From Streptomyces roseicoloratus (lineage in GTDB: Bacteria > Actinomycetota > Actinomycetes > Streptomycetales > Streptomycetaceae), in assembly GCF_004117935.1 (NCBI RefSeq), contig NZ_SDOY01000091.1, forward strand, positions 45,983-109,982: a DNA stretch of 64,000 bases, in the 5' to 3' direction. The notes beneath the pieces are model-generated. The model saw only the letters and a list, made by a program, of their open reading frames with translations. It was not told the DNA's origin and did not search any database. Position 1 is the first letter of the stretch. Each line of letters begins with the position of its first letter. Position numbers and translations under genes: made by a program. Positions 1 to 9,567 of the stretch are shown in pieces.

Positions 1-1
1 A

Positions 2-127
<126 letters not shown>

Positions 128-153
128 CCCCCGGAAACGGACAGGAGCCGCTG

Positions 154-2598
154 GTGACGAGCCTCGACGCACACAAGGAAACCGACGATTCGGGACCCAG
201 CGGTTACGCGGCGGCCCGGCTGCGCCTTCTCACCGAGAAGGCGCGGTCCGGGCCGCCGCGCCGTGCCGCCCTCGCCCGGCTCACCGACGACTGGCTCGCC
301 GGACTGTTCGAGGCCGCCGCACCGCCCCGCGGCGTCGCCCTCGTCGCCGTCGGCGGCTACGGCCGCGGCGAACTCTCCCCGCGCAGCGACCTCGACCTGC
401 TCCTCCTCCACGACGGCAGCGCCGACCCCCGCACCATCGCCGCCCTCGCCGACCGCCTCTGGTACCCCGTATGGGACCTCGGCCTCGCCCTCGACCACTC
501 CGTCCGCACCACCGCCGAGGCCCGCCGCACCGCCGGCGAGGACCTCAAGGTCCAGCTCGGCCTCCTCGACGCCCGGCCCGTCGCCGGCGACCCCGCCCTC
601 GTCGCCGCCCTGCGCACCACCGTCCTCGCCGACTGGCGCAACCAGGCCGTCCGCCGCCTCCCCGAACTCGACGCCCTGTGCCGCGAGCGCGCCGAACGCT
701 CCGGCGAACTCCCGTACCTCCTCGAACCCGACCTCAAGGAGGCCCGCGGCGGCCTCCGCGACGCCCAGGCCCTGCGCGCCGTCGCCGCCTCCTGGCTCGC
801 CGACGCCCCCCGCGAAGGCCTCGACGACGCCCGCCGCCGCCTCCTCGACGCCCGCGACGCCCTCCACCTCGCCACCGGCCGCACCACCGACCGGCTCGCC
901 CTCCAGGACCAGGACGCCGTCGCCTCCGAACTCGGCCTCCTCGACGCCGACACCCTGCTCCGCCAGGTCTACGAGGCCGCCCGCACCGTCTCGTACGCCT
1001 CCGACGTCACCTGGCGCGAGGTGAACCGCGTCATCAAGGCCCGCACCACCCGGCCCAGGCTCCGCACCCTCCTCGGCCGCTCCGGCGCCGCCAAGACGCC
1101 ACCACCCCGCACCCCGCTCGCCGAAGGCGTCGTCGAGATGGACGGCGAGGCCGTCCTCGCCCTCGGCGCCAGGCCCGAACGCGACCCCGCCCTGCCCCTG
1201 CGGGCCGCCGCGGCCGCCGCCCAGGCCGGCCTCCCGCTCTCCCTGCACGCCGTCCGCCGGCTCGCCGCCACCGCCGCACCCCTCCCCGTGCCCTGGCCCG
1301 CCGAAGCCCGCGAAGCCCTCGTCACCCTGCTCGGCGCCGGCGAGACCACCGTCCCCGTCTGGGAAGCCCTCGAAGCCGAAGGCATCGTCACCCGCCTCCT
1401 GCCCGACTGGGAACGCGTCCGGTGCCGCCCCCAGCGCAACCCCGTCCACACCTGGACCGTCGACCGGCACCTCGTCGAGACCGCCGTCCGCGCCGCCTCC
1501 CTCACCCGCCGCGTCCACCGGCCCGACCTGCTGCTGGTCGCCGCCCTCCTCCACGACATCGGCAAGGGCTGGCCCGGCGACCACTCCGTCGCCGGCGAGA
1601 CCATCGCCCGCGACGTCGCCACCCGCATCGGCTTCGACCGCGCCGACACCGCCGTCATCGCCACCGCCGTCCGCCACCACCTGCTCCTCGTCGACACCGC
1701 CACCCGACGCGACCTCGACGACCCCGCCACCGTACGGACCGTCGCCGACGCCGTCGGCACCCTCGGCACCCTGGAACTCCTCCACGCCCTCACCGAGGCC
1801 GACGCCCTCGCCACCGGACCCGCCGCATGGTCGTCCTGGCGCGCCTCCCTCGTCACCGACCTCGTCAAACGCGTCGCCGCCGTCCTGGCCGGCGACGAAC
1901 TCCCCGACCCCGAGGCCGCCGCGCCCAGCGCCGAACAGGAACGCCTCGGCATCGAGGCCCTGCGCACCGGCGAACCCGTCCTCGCCCTCCACACCGAACC
2001 CGTCCAGGCCGGCGAGGAACCCGAACCGGTCGGCGTCGAACTCCTCGTCGCCGTGCCCGAACGCCCCGGCGTCCTGCCCGCCGTCGCCGGCGTCCTCGCC
2101 CTCCACCGCCTCACCGTCCGCGCCGCCGAACTGCGCGCCGTCGCCCTGCCCCGCGAACTCGGCGAAGGCCGCCCCGTCCTCATCCTCGACTGGCGGGTCG
2201 CCGCCGAGTACGGCTCCCTGCCCGAGGCCCACCGGCTCCGCGCCGACCTGGCCCGCGCCCTCGACGGCTCCCTCGACGTCCCCGCCCGGCTCGCCGAACG
2301 CGACGCCGCCCAGCCCAGGCGCCGCGGCGTCACCGCCCCACCGCCCCGGGTCACCGTCGCCGAGGCCGGCTCCCGCCTCGCCACCGTCCTGGAGGTCCGC
2401 GCCCAGGACGCCCCCGGCCTGCTGCACCGCATCGGCCGCGCCCTGGAAGGCGCCGACGTCCGGCTGCGCAGCGCCCACGTCTCCACCCTCGGCGCCAACG
2501 CCGTCGACACCCTCTACGTGACCCGGCCGGACGGCTCCCTCCTCGCGCCGGAGGAGGCGGCGGGGCTGGCGAAGACCCTGGAGGAGGCGCTGCGGTGA
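154..2598 (+). CDS. glnD: PII nucleotidylyltransferase / uridylyl-removing-type enzyme GlnD
   Basis: This is a bifunctional sensor enzyme that modifies and demodifies PII; in Streptomyces the modification is known to be adenylylation of GlnK. Visible domains are a nucleotidyltransferase core GGYGRGEL-x-PRSDLDLL near residue 67, an HD phosphohydrolase motif (LLHDIGKGWPGDHS) near residue 467, and two C-terminal ACT domains near residues 630 and 749 that would bind glutamine. The length is 814 aa, about normal. I chose GTG at 154 because AGGAG (143-147) sits 6 nt upstream; an upstream in-frame start would overlap glnK. It probably forms an operon with glnK. Confidence 0.95.
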   Translation: MTSLDAHKETDDSGPSGYAAARLRLLTEKARSGPPRRAALARLTDDWLAGLFEAAAPPRGVALVAVGGYGRGELSPRSDLDLLLLHDGSADPRTIAALADRLWYPVWDLGLALDHSVRTTAEARRTAGEDLKVQLGLLDARPVAGDPALVAALRTTVLADWRNQAVRRLPELDALCRERAERSGELPYLLEPDLKEARGGLRDAQALRAVAASWLADAPREGLDDARRRLLDARDALHLATGRTTDRLALQDQDAVASELGLLDADTLLRQVYEAARTVSYASDVTWREVNRVIKARTTRPRLRTLLGRSGAAKTPPPRTPLAEGVVEMDGEAVLALGARPERDPALPLRAAAAAAQAGLPLSLHAVRRLAATAAPLPVPWPAEAREALVTLLGAGETTVPVWEALEAEGIVTRLLPDWERVRCRPQRNPVHTWTVDRHLVETAVRAASLTRRVHRPDLLLVAALLHDIGKGWPGDHSVAGETIARDVATRIGFDRADTAVIATAVRHHLLLVDTATRRDLDDPATVRTVADAVGTLGTLELLHALTEADALATGPAAWSSWRASLVTDLVKRVAAVLAGDELPDPEAAAPSAEQERLGIEALRTGEPVLALHTEPVQAGEEPEPVGVELLVAVPERPGVLPAVAGVLALHRLTVRAAELRAVALPRELGEGRPVLILDWRVAAEYGSLPEAHRLRADLARALDGSLDVPARLAERDAAQPRRRGVTAPPPRVTVAEAGSRLATVLEVRAQDAPGLLHRIGRALEGADVRLRSAHVSTLGANAVDTLYVTRPDGSLLAPEEAAGLAKTLEEALR

Positions 2599-2634
2599 GC
2601 ACTCCCCGCCCACGGCGAGCACTCCCCGCCCACG
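2595..2634. repeat. 20-bp tandem duplication after glnD
   Basis: Two adjacent 20-bp copies, 2595-2614 and 2615-2634, differ only near the first bases (GTGAGC versus GCGAGC, then ACTCCCCGCCCACG). The first copy spans the glnD stop codon, so the duplication sits exactly at the gene end. It lies in the short glnD-ffh spacer, and a CCCGCCC/CGTCGGGG element follows. It looks like a slippage product; no function is inferred. Confidence 0.7.
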
Positions 2635-2748
2635 TCGGGGATTCCGTCGCTTCGCCCTCGATCCGACGGGCGAAGCCACACACGCCGAACGGCCGGATAC
2701 CCTGGAGGACAGTCCACCCGCCCCCGACACCGAGGATCCGCGACCGCC

Positions 2749-4302
2749 GTGTTCGATACCCTCTCCGACCGCCTTGCAGCGACCTTCAAGAACCTCCGCG
2801 GCAAGGGGCGCCTGTCCGAGGCGGACATCGACGCCACCGCGCGCGAGATCCGTATCGCCCTGCTCGAAGCCGATGTCGCGCTGCCGGTCGTCCGGGCGTT
2901 CATCAAGAACGTCAAGGAGCGGGCCGTCGGGGCCGAGGTCTCCAAGGCGCTGAACCCCTCGCAGCAGGTCATCAAGATCGTCAACGAGGAGCTCATCGGC
3001 ATCCTCGGCGGCGAGACCCGCCGACTGCGGTTCGCCAAGAACCCGCCGACCGTGATCATGCTGGCCGGTCTCCAGGGTGCCGGTAAGACCACCCTCGCCG
3101 GAAAGCTCGGCCTCTGGCTCAAGGGCCAGGGCCACACCCCGCTGCTCGTCGCCTGCGACCTCCAGCGCCCCAACGCCGTCACCCAGCTCGGCGTCGTCGC
3201 CGACCGCGCCGGCGTCGGCTTCTACGGCCCCCAGCCCGGCAACGGCGTCGGCGACCCGGTCCAGGTCGCCAAGGACTCGATCGAGTACGCCCGGTCGAAG
3301 ATGCACGACGTCGTCATCGTCGACACCGCCGGCCGCCTCGGCATCGACCAGGAGCTGATGCAGCAGGCCGCGGACATCCGCGACGCCGTCTCGCCCGACG
3401 AGGTCCTCTTCGTCGTCGACGCCATGATCGGTCAGGACGCGGTCAACACCGCCGAGGCCTTCCGCGACGGCGTCGGCTTCGACGGCGTGGTGCTCTCGAA
3501 GCTCGACGGCGACGCCCGCGGTGGTGCCGCGCTGTCCATCGCGCACGTCACCGGCAAGCAGATCATGTTCGCCTCCAACGGCGAGAAGCTGGACGACTTC
3601 GACGCGTTCCACCCGGACCGCATGGCGTCCCGCATCCTCGGCATGGGCGACATCATGTCGCTCATCGAGAAGGCCGAGCAGACCTTCAGCCAGGAAGAGG
3701 CCGCCAAGATGGCCTCCAAGCTGGCGTCCAAGAAGGGCCAGGAGTTCACCCTCGACGACTTCCTGGCCCAGATGGAGCAGGTCCGCAAGATGGGCTCCAT
3801 CTCCAAGCTCCTCGGCATGCTGCCCGGCATGGGCCAGATGAAGGACCAGATCGCCAACATCGACGAGCGCGAGGTCGACCGCGTCGGCGCCATCATCAAG
3901 TCGATGACCCCGGCCGAGCGCCAGGACCCGACCATCATCAACGGCTCGCGCCGCGCCCGTATCGCCAAGGGTTCCGGCGTCGAGGTCAGCGCCGTCAAGG
4001 GCCTCGTGGAGCGCTTCTTCGAGGCCCGCAAGATGATGTCGCGCATGGCCCAGGGCGGCGGCATGCCGGGCATGCCGGGGATCCCGGGCATGGGCGGCGG
4101 CCCCGGCCGGCAGAAGAAGCAGATCAAGCAGGCCAAGGGCAAGCGCAAGAGCGGCAACCCGATGAAGCGCAAGGCCGAGGAACAGGCCGCCCAGGCGAAG
4201 CGCGAGCAGGCGCAGGCCGGCGGCGCCTTCGGCCTGCCGGCGGCGGGCCAGGGCCCGGGCGACTTCGAGCTGCCGGACGAGTTCAAGAAGTTCATGGGCT
4301 GA
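2749..4302 (+). CDS. ffh: Signal recognition particle GTPase Ffh
   Basis: This is the protein subunit of the signal recognition particle; with 4.5S-type RNA it delivers nascent membrane and secreted proteins to FtsY and SecYEG. The 517-aa product shows the N domain, the G domain with P-loop GLQGAGKTT near residue 107, DTAGRLG near residue 192 and SKLDGDARGG, then a long M domain rich in methionine (MLPGMGQMKDQ, MMSRMAQGGGMPGMPG). The C-terminal tail is basic and glycine-rich, as in actinobacterial Ffh. The start is GTG 2749 with GAGGA about 13 nt upstream. A strong terminator follows at 4491. Confidence 0.97.
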   Translation: MFDTLSDRLAATFKNLRGKGRLSEADIDATAREIRIALLEADVALPVVRAFIKNVKERAVGAEVSKALNPSQQVIKIVNEELIGILGGETRRLRFAKNPPTVIMLAGLQGAGKTTLAGKLGLWLKGQGHTPLLVACDLQRPNAVTQLGVVADRAGVGFYGPQPGNGVGDPVQVAKDSIEYARSKMHDVVIVDTAGRLGIDQELMQQAADIRDAVSPDEVLFVVDAMIGQDAVNTAEAFRDGVGFDGVVLSKLDGDARGGAALSIAHVTGKQIMFASNGEKLDDFDAFHPDRMASRILGMGDIMSLIEKAEQTFSQEEAAKMASKLASKKGQEFTLDDFLAQMEQVRKMGSISKLLGMLPGMGQMKDQIANIDEREVDRVGAIIKSMTPAERQDPTIINGSRRARIAKGSGVEVSAVKGLVERFFEARKMMSRMAQGGGMPGMPGIPGMGGGPGRQKKQIKQAKGKRKSGNPMKRKAEEQAAQAKREQAQAGGAFGLPAAGQGPGDFELPDEFKKFMG

Positions 4303-4343
4303 TCCATCTGCTCCGGGCGGTGCACGCACCGCCTGCGGCTCCG

Positions 4344-4468
4344 GCCGTACGGGCGGGGCCCGGCGGTGATGAGGCCGTACGGGCGGGGCCGACCGTCACG
4401 CCGTACGGGCGGGGCCAGAGGTGATGCCGTACGGGCGGGGCCAGAGGTGATGCCGTACGGGCGGGGCC
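4344..4468. repeat. Five copies of a 17-bp CCGTACGG-containing repeat
   Basis: GCCGTACGGGCGGGGCC occurs at 4344-4360, 4374-4390, 4400-4416, 4426-4442 and 4452-4468. Start-to-start spacing is 30, 26, 26 and 26 bp, so the last four form a near-perfect 26-bp tandem array. Each copy contains the 8-bp palindrome CCGTACGG. The array lies between the ffh stop codon and the ffh terminator, so it would be transcribed into the ffh 3' end. Confidence 0.85.
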
Positions 4469-4490
4469 CGGCGGTGAGGACGTCCGGGAA

Positions 4491-4529
4491 GGGGTCCGGG
4501 GTGGTGGGAAACCGCCCCGGGCCCCTTTT
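4491..4529 (+). terminator. Intrinsic terminator of ffh
   Basis: A 15-bp stem (4491-4505 pairs with 4511-4525, allowing two G-U pairs) closes a 5-nt loop GGGAA and is followed directly by TTTT. It sits about 190 bp after the ffh stop and upstream of the next gene's promoter region. Confidence 0.85.
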
Positions 4530-4607
4530 CCTTCGCCCGGATCATCCGGAATGCCGGGAAGAGGGCGCTCTTCGATACTGGGGCCACTGCCACCCCGAGG
4601 AGAGCCC

Positions 4608-6566
4608 GTGGCCAACCCCGTACCCCCGCGCGACCGGACCGACCAGCCCTGGCGCTCGGAAGGGGCACCGCCGCCCCCGCCGGCCAGGAAGAAGATGCCC
4701 GGCGGCTGGGGCGGGCTCATCCTCACCGCACTCGTCGTCTACCTGATCGCCAACCTCGTCCTGTCCTTCTTCAACGAGAAGGACGGGCCGACGATCTCCT
4801 ACACCGAGTTCGACAAGCAGGTCGCCGCCGGCAACGTCACCAAGATCTACTCCAAGGGCGACGCCATCCAGGGCCAGCTGAAGAACAAACAGCCCGCCCC
4901 GAACGGCGACGGCGACTACACCAAGTTCACCACCCAGCGGCCCGCCTTCGCCGACGACGACCTGTGGGCCCAGCTCACCAAGAACAACGTCACCGTCACG
5001 GCCGAACCCGTCGTCCAGGAACGCAGCTTCCTCGCCAACCTGCTCATCTCGCTCGCCCCCATGCTGCTGCTCGTCCTGCTGTGGGTGTTCATCGCCCGCC
5101 GCATGAGCGCCGGCATGGGCGGCGCGGGCGGCATGCTCGGCCGCAAGGCCCCGCCCAAGCCCGTCGAGCTCGAAGCCGGCCGGCGCACCACCTTCGAGGA
5201 CGTCGCCGGCATCGACGAGGTCGAGGGCGAGCTCAACGACGTCGTCGACTTCCTGAAGAACCCCGGCGCCTACCGCGACATGGGCGCCAAGATGCCCCGC
5301 GGCGTGCTGCTCGCCGGCCCGCCCGGAACCGGCAAGACCCTGCTCGCCCGGGCCGTCGCCGGCGAGGCGGGCGTGCCCTTCTTCTCCGCCTCCGCCTCCG
5401 AGTTCATCGAGATGATCGTCGGCGTCGGCGCCTCCCGCGTCCGCGAACTGTTCAACGAGGCCCGCAAGGTCGCGCCCGCGATCATCTTCATCGACGAGAT
5501 CGACACCATCGGCCGCGCCCGCGGCGGCGGAGCCGGCATGGGCGGCCACGACGAGCGCGAGCAGACCCTCAACCAGATCCTCACCGAGATGGACGGCTTC
5601 ACCGGCTCCGAAGGCGTCATCGTCCTCGCCGCCACCAACCGCGCCGACGTCCTCGACCCGGCCCTCACCCGCCCCGGCCGCTTCGACCGGATCGTCCACG
5701 TCAACCCGCCGGACCGCGGCGGCCGCGAGGCCATCCTCAGGATCCACACCCGGCAGATCCCGCTCGCCCAGGACGTCGACCTCGAGCACGTCGCCAAGAC
5801 CACCCCCGGCATGACCGGCGCCGAACTCGCCAACCTCGCCAACGAGGCCGCCCTCCTCGCCGTGAAGCGCCGCCAGAAGACCGTCACCCGGTCCGACCTC
5901 TCCGACGCCCTCGAAAAGGTCCAGCTCGGCGCCGAACGCCCCCTCGTCATGCCCCTGGAGGAGCGCCGCCGCACCGCCTACCACGAGAGCGGCCACGCCC
6001 TCCTCGGCATGCTCCAGCCCGGCGCCGACCCCGTCCGCAAGATCACCATCGTCCCGCGCGGCCGCGCCCTCGGCGTCACGTTGTCCACACCCGAGTCGGA
6101 TAAATATGCCTATACGGAGGACTACCTGCGCGGCCGGATCATCGGCGCGCTCGGCGGCATGGCCGCCGAGCAGGTCGTCTTCGGCGTCATCACGACCGGC
6201 GCCGAGAGCGACCTGGAACAGGTCACCACCATCGCCCGTGGCATGGCCGGGCGCTGGGGCATGAGCGAACGCGTCGGCCGCCTCACCGCCATCCCCGGCG
6301 ACGCCCAGCAGGCCTACGGCCTCTCCGCCGCACCCGCCACCCTCGACACCGTCGACGAGGAGATGCGCCGCATCGTCGAGGAGTGCTACGAGAGCGCCCT
6401 GAACCAACTCCGCGAGCACCGCGAGAAGCTCGATGCCCTGGCCGAGGCCCTCCTGGCCGAAGAGACCCTGGAGGAGGCGGAGGCCTACCGGGCGGCGGGC
6501 ATTCCGCGCCTGGGGAAGGAGGGGAGGGAGGAGGGAGAAGCGGAAGGGGAAGGGGAAGGGCTGTAG
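4608..6566 (+). CDS. FtsH-family membrane AAA+ zinc metalloprotease
   Basis: This is an ATP-dependent membrane protease that degrades membrane and soluble substrates. The 652-aa product has a proline-rich N terminus, a first membrane segment ([19 protein letters not shown]), an extracytoplasmic domain and a second membrane segment ([18 protein letters not shown]). The AAA+ module follows with Walker A GPPGTGKT, Walker B IIFIDEID and the SRH motif [19 protein letters not shown]. The zinc site HESGH is intact, so it should be catalytically active. GTG 4608 has an excellent GAGGAGA (4597-4603). This is probably the second Streptomyces FtsH, the one found next to ffh. The tail is Gly/Glu-rich. 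Confidence 0.92.
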   Translation: MANPVPPRDRTDQPWRSEGAPPPPPARKKMPGGWGGLILTALVVYLIANLVLSFFNEKDGPTISYTEFDKQVAAGNVTKIYSKGDAIQGQLKNKQPAPNGDGDYTKFTTQRPAFADDDLWAQLTKNNVTVTAEPVVQERSFLANLLISLAPMLLLVLLWVFIARRMSAGMGGAGGMLGRKAPPKPVELEAGRRTTFEDVAGIDEVEGELNDVVDFLKNPGAYRDMGAKMPRGVLLAGPPGTGKTLLARAVAGEAGVPFFSASASEFIEMIVGVGASRVRELFNEARKVAPAIIFIDEIDTIGRARGGGAGMGGHDEREQTLNQILTEMDGFTGSEGVIVLAATNRADVLDPALTRPGRFDRIVHVNPPDRGGREAILRIHTRQIPLAQDVDLEHVAKTTPGMTGAELANLANEAALLAVKRRQKTVTRSDLSDALEKVQLGAERPLVMPLEERRRTAYHESGHALLGMLQPGADPVRKITIVPRGRALGVTLSTPESDKYAYTEDYLRGRIIGALGGMAAEQVVFGVITTGAESDLEQVTTIARGMAGRWGMSERVGRLTAIPGDAQQAYGLSAAPATLDTVDEEMRRIVEECYESALNQLREHREKLDALAEALLAEETLEEAEAYRAAGIPRLGKEGREEGEAEGEGEGL

Positions 6567-6667
6567 GCGGGGCCGGGTGGGGCGGGCCGGAGCTTGGGCG
6601 GGGCCGGGGTCATCGGGGCGGGTGGTGGGGGCGCGAGGCGGGGGAGGCCGGCGGTTCCGGCACGGTT

Positions 6668-7564
6668 TCAGGCCATTCGGGCGATCACGTACCGGAAGAC
6701 GTTCGCCATCCACACCGTCCCGTCCGCGCGGACGTACGGCTCCAGGGCCTCCAGGAGCTCCTTCTCGACCTGGTCCGGGTCCGTCGCCCGGACGGCCGCG
6801 TCGAACTCGCCCGTCGACAGCAGTCCGCGCACCGCGCTGTCCCGGTCGGCGTAGCCGAACGGGCACGCCACCCGACCCGAGCCGTCCGGCCGCAGACCCG
6901 CCGCCTCGGCCGTCTCCTCCAGGGCGTCCCGGCCCGCCGGGCACCCGCCCGTCAGCCGCGCCGCGACCCGCAGCACCGAGCTCGTCGCACACCGCTCCGC
7001 GGGGCCCCAGCCGGCGAGCACGAACGCCGCACCCGGTTCGGCCATCGGAGTGACCGCCGCCAGACGTCCGGCCGAGCCGGCCGATCCGGCCGTACCTTCT
7101 GCGGTCACCGTGCCGTGGAAGGCCGTGATCACGTCGTACGGGGCACTCTCCCGCAGCCCGGAGTCCGCGGGCCGGGAGTCCGCGAGCCCGAGGTCCGCGA
7201 GCCCGAGGTCCGAGAGCTCCGACGGTTCCGGGAGTTCCGCGACGACACGCAGCCCGGGCGTCCCGCCCTCCGGCGGCACCGGCACGGGGCCACAGGGCGG
7301 ACCGGACACCACGAGCGGAGCCTCGGGCAGCCGCTCCCGCGCCAGTGCCACGCGCGCGTGGTCCCGGTCGACGCCGGCCACCCGCGCCCCGCGCCCGGCC
7401 GCCATCAGCAGGGCCAGGCCCGAGCCGCAGCCGAGGCCGAGCACCCGCGAGCCGGCGCCCACGCCGAGCCGGCCGTACACCGCCTCGTACAGCGGGACGA
7501 GCATCCGCTCCTGGATCTCGGCCCAGTCGCGGGCGGGGTGGTGCGGGACGAGCGTAGGTGTCAT
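6668..7564 (-). CDS. SAM-dependent methyltransferase-like protein
   Basis: The 298-aa product has a class I methyltransferase nucleotide-binding motif near residue 42 (VLGLGCGSGLALL) followed by an acidic residue in GVDRDHARVALA. The substrate is unknown; the C-terminal half (GRVACPFGYADRDSAVRGLL, then ATDPDQVEKELLEALEPYV) resembles small-molecule methyltransferases of actinobacteria. A central segment holds a repetitive EPSELSDLGLADLGLADS stretch, probably slippage. It starts at ATG 7564 and is transcribed divergently from the SprT-like gene, so both promoters lie in the 358-bp gap. I do not recognise a specific function. Confidence 0.75.
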   Translation of the reverse strand: MTPTLVPHHPARDWAEIQERMLVPLYEAVYGRLGVGAGSRVLGLGCGSGLALLMAAGRGARVAGVDRDHARVALARERLPEAPLVVSGPPCGPVPVPPEGGTPGLRVVAELPEPSELSDLGLADLGLADSRPADSGLRESAPYDVITAFHGTVTAEGTAGSAGSAGRLAAVTPMAEPGAAFVLAGWGPAERCATSSVLRVAARLTGGCPAGRDALEETAEAAGLRPDGSGRVACPFGYADRDSAVRGLLSTGEFDAAVRATDPDQVEKELLEALEPYVRADGTVWMANVFRYVIARMA

Positions 7565-7922
7565 GGAAAGCGCCCCAATCCGTCACTCGGATCCGTACTC
7601 GGACGACGACCCCCCGTAGTCAGGGAACAGCGCGAGCGCGCCGTCGTCCAGTGCTGGGGCGCGACGGGCTTCCGCGCCGGACGCCGGGCGCGGAATCCGG
7701 CCATGAACTCCCGCCGGAGGAGGGGGTGATGCCCGAGTTCGGGCAGACGCCCGGTACTGTCCTCCCACACACCGCGCCGGCGCGCGTGACCTGCCCGTGC
7801 GCCGGGGCGTATGCGCCGCTACGCGCGCTCCCCACACATCCGTACCGACTGACGGGTACGTGCAAAATATTTGAGTTGCCCCGTAATGGAACCCGGAGGG
7901 GATCCGGCTCGTTGTACCCGAC
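7565..7922. other. Divergent intergenic region, no gene seen
   Basis: This is 358 bp between the methyltransferase gene (minus) and the SprT-like gene (plus). Short open frames here lack convincing starts and codon bias. A locally AT-rich patch (GCAAAATATTTGAG, 7862-7875) is unusual for this genome and lies just before the SigR-like promoter. Nothing else is identifiable. Confidence 0.6.
7888..7916 (+). promoter_or_regulatory. Candidate SigR-type (ECF) promoter, leaderless
   Basis: GGAAC at 7888-7892 is followed after exactly 18 bp by GTTGTA at 7911-7916. The known Streptomyces SigR consensus is GGAAT-N18-GTT. The expected start point, about 7 nt after the -10 hexamer, coincides with the GTG start codon at 7923, so the transcript would be leaderless. 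Confidence 0.5.
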
Positions 7923-8516
7923 GTGAGCACGACACCACCTGTTCTCGCCGCAGAGCTGGCACAGGCGTGGGCCGACATTCAGCGGCACCACCCCGAGCTG
8001 CCGGACCTTGCCGCGCCCGAGTCCCTGATCGGAGAGTCGTCGTCAGCCTGTGGCGCCGAGCTCTCCTTCGAACGACTGCTTCACGAGGCAGTCCACGGCA
8101 TCGCCGCCGCCCGAGGTGTCCGCGACACCTCACGGGCCGGCCGCTATCACAACCGGAGATTCCTCGCGATCGCCGAGGAGTTGGGCCTGGACCACCCCGA
8201 GGAGCCGCATGCCAGCAGCGGCTTCTCCCTGGTCACCCTGAATCCGGAGGCCCGGCGACGCTACCGGCCCACCATCGAGCGCCTCCAGCGCGCGCTGAAG
8301 GCCCACACCGTCGCGACCGCCGCCGACACCAAGCGCTCCTTCCGCGGCCCGGCCGCCCGGCACGGCTCGTCCGGCGGAGGCGTCCGGGTCAAGGCCGTCT
8401 GCGACTGCGGGCGCAACGTGCGCGTGGTGCCGTCCGTGCTCGCCCAGGCGCCGATCGTCTGCGGCGGCTGCGGAAAGCCGTTCCGCATCCCGGAGACGGT
8501 GGGCGCCGCGAACTGA
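7923..8516 (+). CDS. SprT-like HExxH zinc protein with C-terminal zinc ribbon
   Basis: The 197-aa protein has a zincin motif HEAVHG (near residue 60) in the arrangement seen in SprT/Spartan-like proteins. Its C terminus forms a zinc ribbon (CDCGRNVRVVPSVLAQAPIVCGGCG). Proteins of this shape are small metalloproteases or DNA/RNA-associated factors; the substrate is unknown. The start is GTG 7923, with no Shine-Dalgarno but a promoter-like element placed for leaderless transcription. It lies upstream of the rpsP ribosomal operon but separated by 283 bp. Confidence 0.7.
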   Translation: MSTTPPVLAAELAQAWADIQRHHPELPDLAAPESLIGESSSACGAELSFERLLHEAVHGIAAARGVRDTSRAGRYHNRRFLAIAEELGLDHPEEPHASSGFSLVTLNPEARRRYRPTIERLQRALKAHTVATAADTKRSFRGPAARHGSSGGGVRVKAVCDCGRNVRVVPSVLAQAPIVCGGCGKPFRIPETVGAAN

Positions 8517-8799
8517 CCCGCCTCGGCGACGCACCCGGGACGGGGGACCCGGGGCCGGCGGACGCGGGCCGGTGGTCCGGGGCGCGTGGATCCGCGACGG
8601 GGACCGTGACGGGGGATCCGGAGCCGGTGGACCGCGGACGGCCCACCCCACGGCGTGTGGCACAATGGCTAGCTGTACTCGACAGTCGCACAGGACCCCT
8701 CTCTCCTCCGGCTGACGCGTCCATCGGGCACCCGAGTACCGCAACCCCACGTGGCATCTCAAGTGCCCAACCACGTCAAGACCAGGAGACACCACTCCA

Positions 8800-9249
8800 G
8801 TGGCAGTCAAGATCAAGCTCAAGCGCCTCGGCAAGATCCGCCAGCCGCACTACCGCATCGTCGTCGCCGACTCCCGCACCCGCCGGGACGGTCGTGCGAT
8901 CGAGGAGATCGGCCTCTACCACCCGACGTACAACCCGTCGCGCATCGAGGTCGACTCCGAGCGTGCGCAGTACTGGCTGTCCGTCGGCGCCCAGCCGACC
9001 GAGCCGGTTCTCGCCATCCTGAAGCTCACCGGTGACTGGCAGAAGCACAAGGGCCTCCCGGCCCCGGAGAAGCCGCTGCTCGCCCCGGCGACCAAGGAAG
9101 CCAAGCGCGCCTCCTTCGACGAGTTCGCCAAGACTCTCGAGGGCGACGACGCCAAGGGTGAGGCCATCACCCCGAAGGCCAAGAAGGCCAAGGCGGACGA
9201 GGCCGAGGCTGCTTCCTCGGCCGAGGCCGCTGAGTCTCCCGAGGCCTGA
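8800..9249 (+). CDS. rpsP: 30S ribosomal protein S16
   Basis: Small-subunit protein S16, needed for 30S assembly. The 149-aa product begins [21 protein letters not shown], the conserved S16 N terminus, and carries an actinobacterial C-terminal extension rich in Ala, Glu and Lys (residues ~115-149). The start is GTG 8800 with AGGAG at 8784-8788. It heads the rpsP-khpA-rimM-trmD-rplS cluster. A possible -10 (CACAAT, 8661-8666) lies in the 283-bp upstream gap. Confidence 0.97.
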   Translation: MAVKIKLKRLGKIRQPHYRIVVADSRTRRDGRAIEEIGLYHPTYNPSRIEVDSERAQYWLSVGAQPTEPVLAILKLTGDWQKHKGLPAPEKPLLAPATKEAKRASFDEFAKTLEGDDAKGEAITPKAKKAKADEAEAASSAEAAESPEA

Positions 9250-9251
9250 CC

Positions 9252-9491
9252 ATGCTCGAGGAGGCTCTCGAGCACCTCGTGAAGGGCATCGTCGAGAACC
9301 CCGACGACGTGCAGGTCGCCTCGCGTAACCTGCGCCGCGGCCGCGTCCTCGAGGTCAGGGTCCACCCCGACGACCTCGGCAAGGTGATCGGCCGCAACGG
9401 CCGCACCGCGCGTGCGCTCCGCACCGTCGTGGGCGCCATCGGCGGCCGTGGCATCCGCGTCGACCTCGTCGACGTGGACCAGGTCCGCTGA
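9252..9491 (+). CDS. khpA: KH-domain RNA-binding protein KhpA
   Basis: A 79-aa single KH domain protein with the GKVIGRNGRTARALRTVV loop (GxxG = GRNG) that contacts RNA. KhpA proteins lie between rpsP and rimM in many Gram-positive bacteria and act with KhpB in RNA metabolism and cell-size control. The start is ATG 9252, two bases after the rpsP stop, so translation is probably coupled. Confidence 0.93.
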   Translation: MLEEALEHLVKGIVENPDDVQVASRNLRRGRVLEVRVHPDDLGKVIGRNGRTARALRTVVGAIGGRGIRVDLVDVDQVR

Positions 9492-9505
9492 AGTTTGACA
9501 CCGGC

Positions 9506-9542
9506 ACGGGCCGGGGAGGGCTGACCGCCCACCCCGGCCCGT
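9506..9542 (+). terminator. GC-rich hairpin between khpA and rimM
   Basis: An 11-bp perfect stem, ACGGGCCGGGG (9506-9516) pairing with 9532-9542, has a 15-nt loop. There is no run of T after it, so it may be an attenuator or processing site within the operon rather than a full terminator. Confidence 0.5.
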
Positions 9543-9567
9543 TGCCGTACGACAGGAGAGATCACCA

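Noticed and set aside
969..2510. Long minus-strand frames over glnD, and similar antisense frames over ffh, ftsH, lepB, traB and the recombinases
   Set aside because: They are by-products of strong third-position GC bias: low-complexity Arg/Ser/Pro-rich translations with no recognisable domains, opposite clearly conserved genes.
4344..4468. CRISPR array
   Set aside because: Repeats are 17 bp with 9-13 bp of near-identical filler, so there are no unique spacers; no cas genes in the window.
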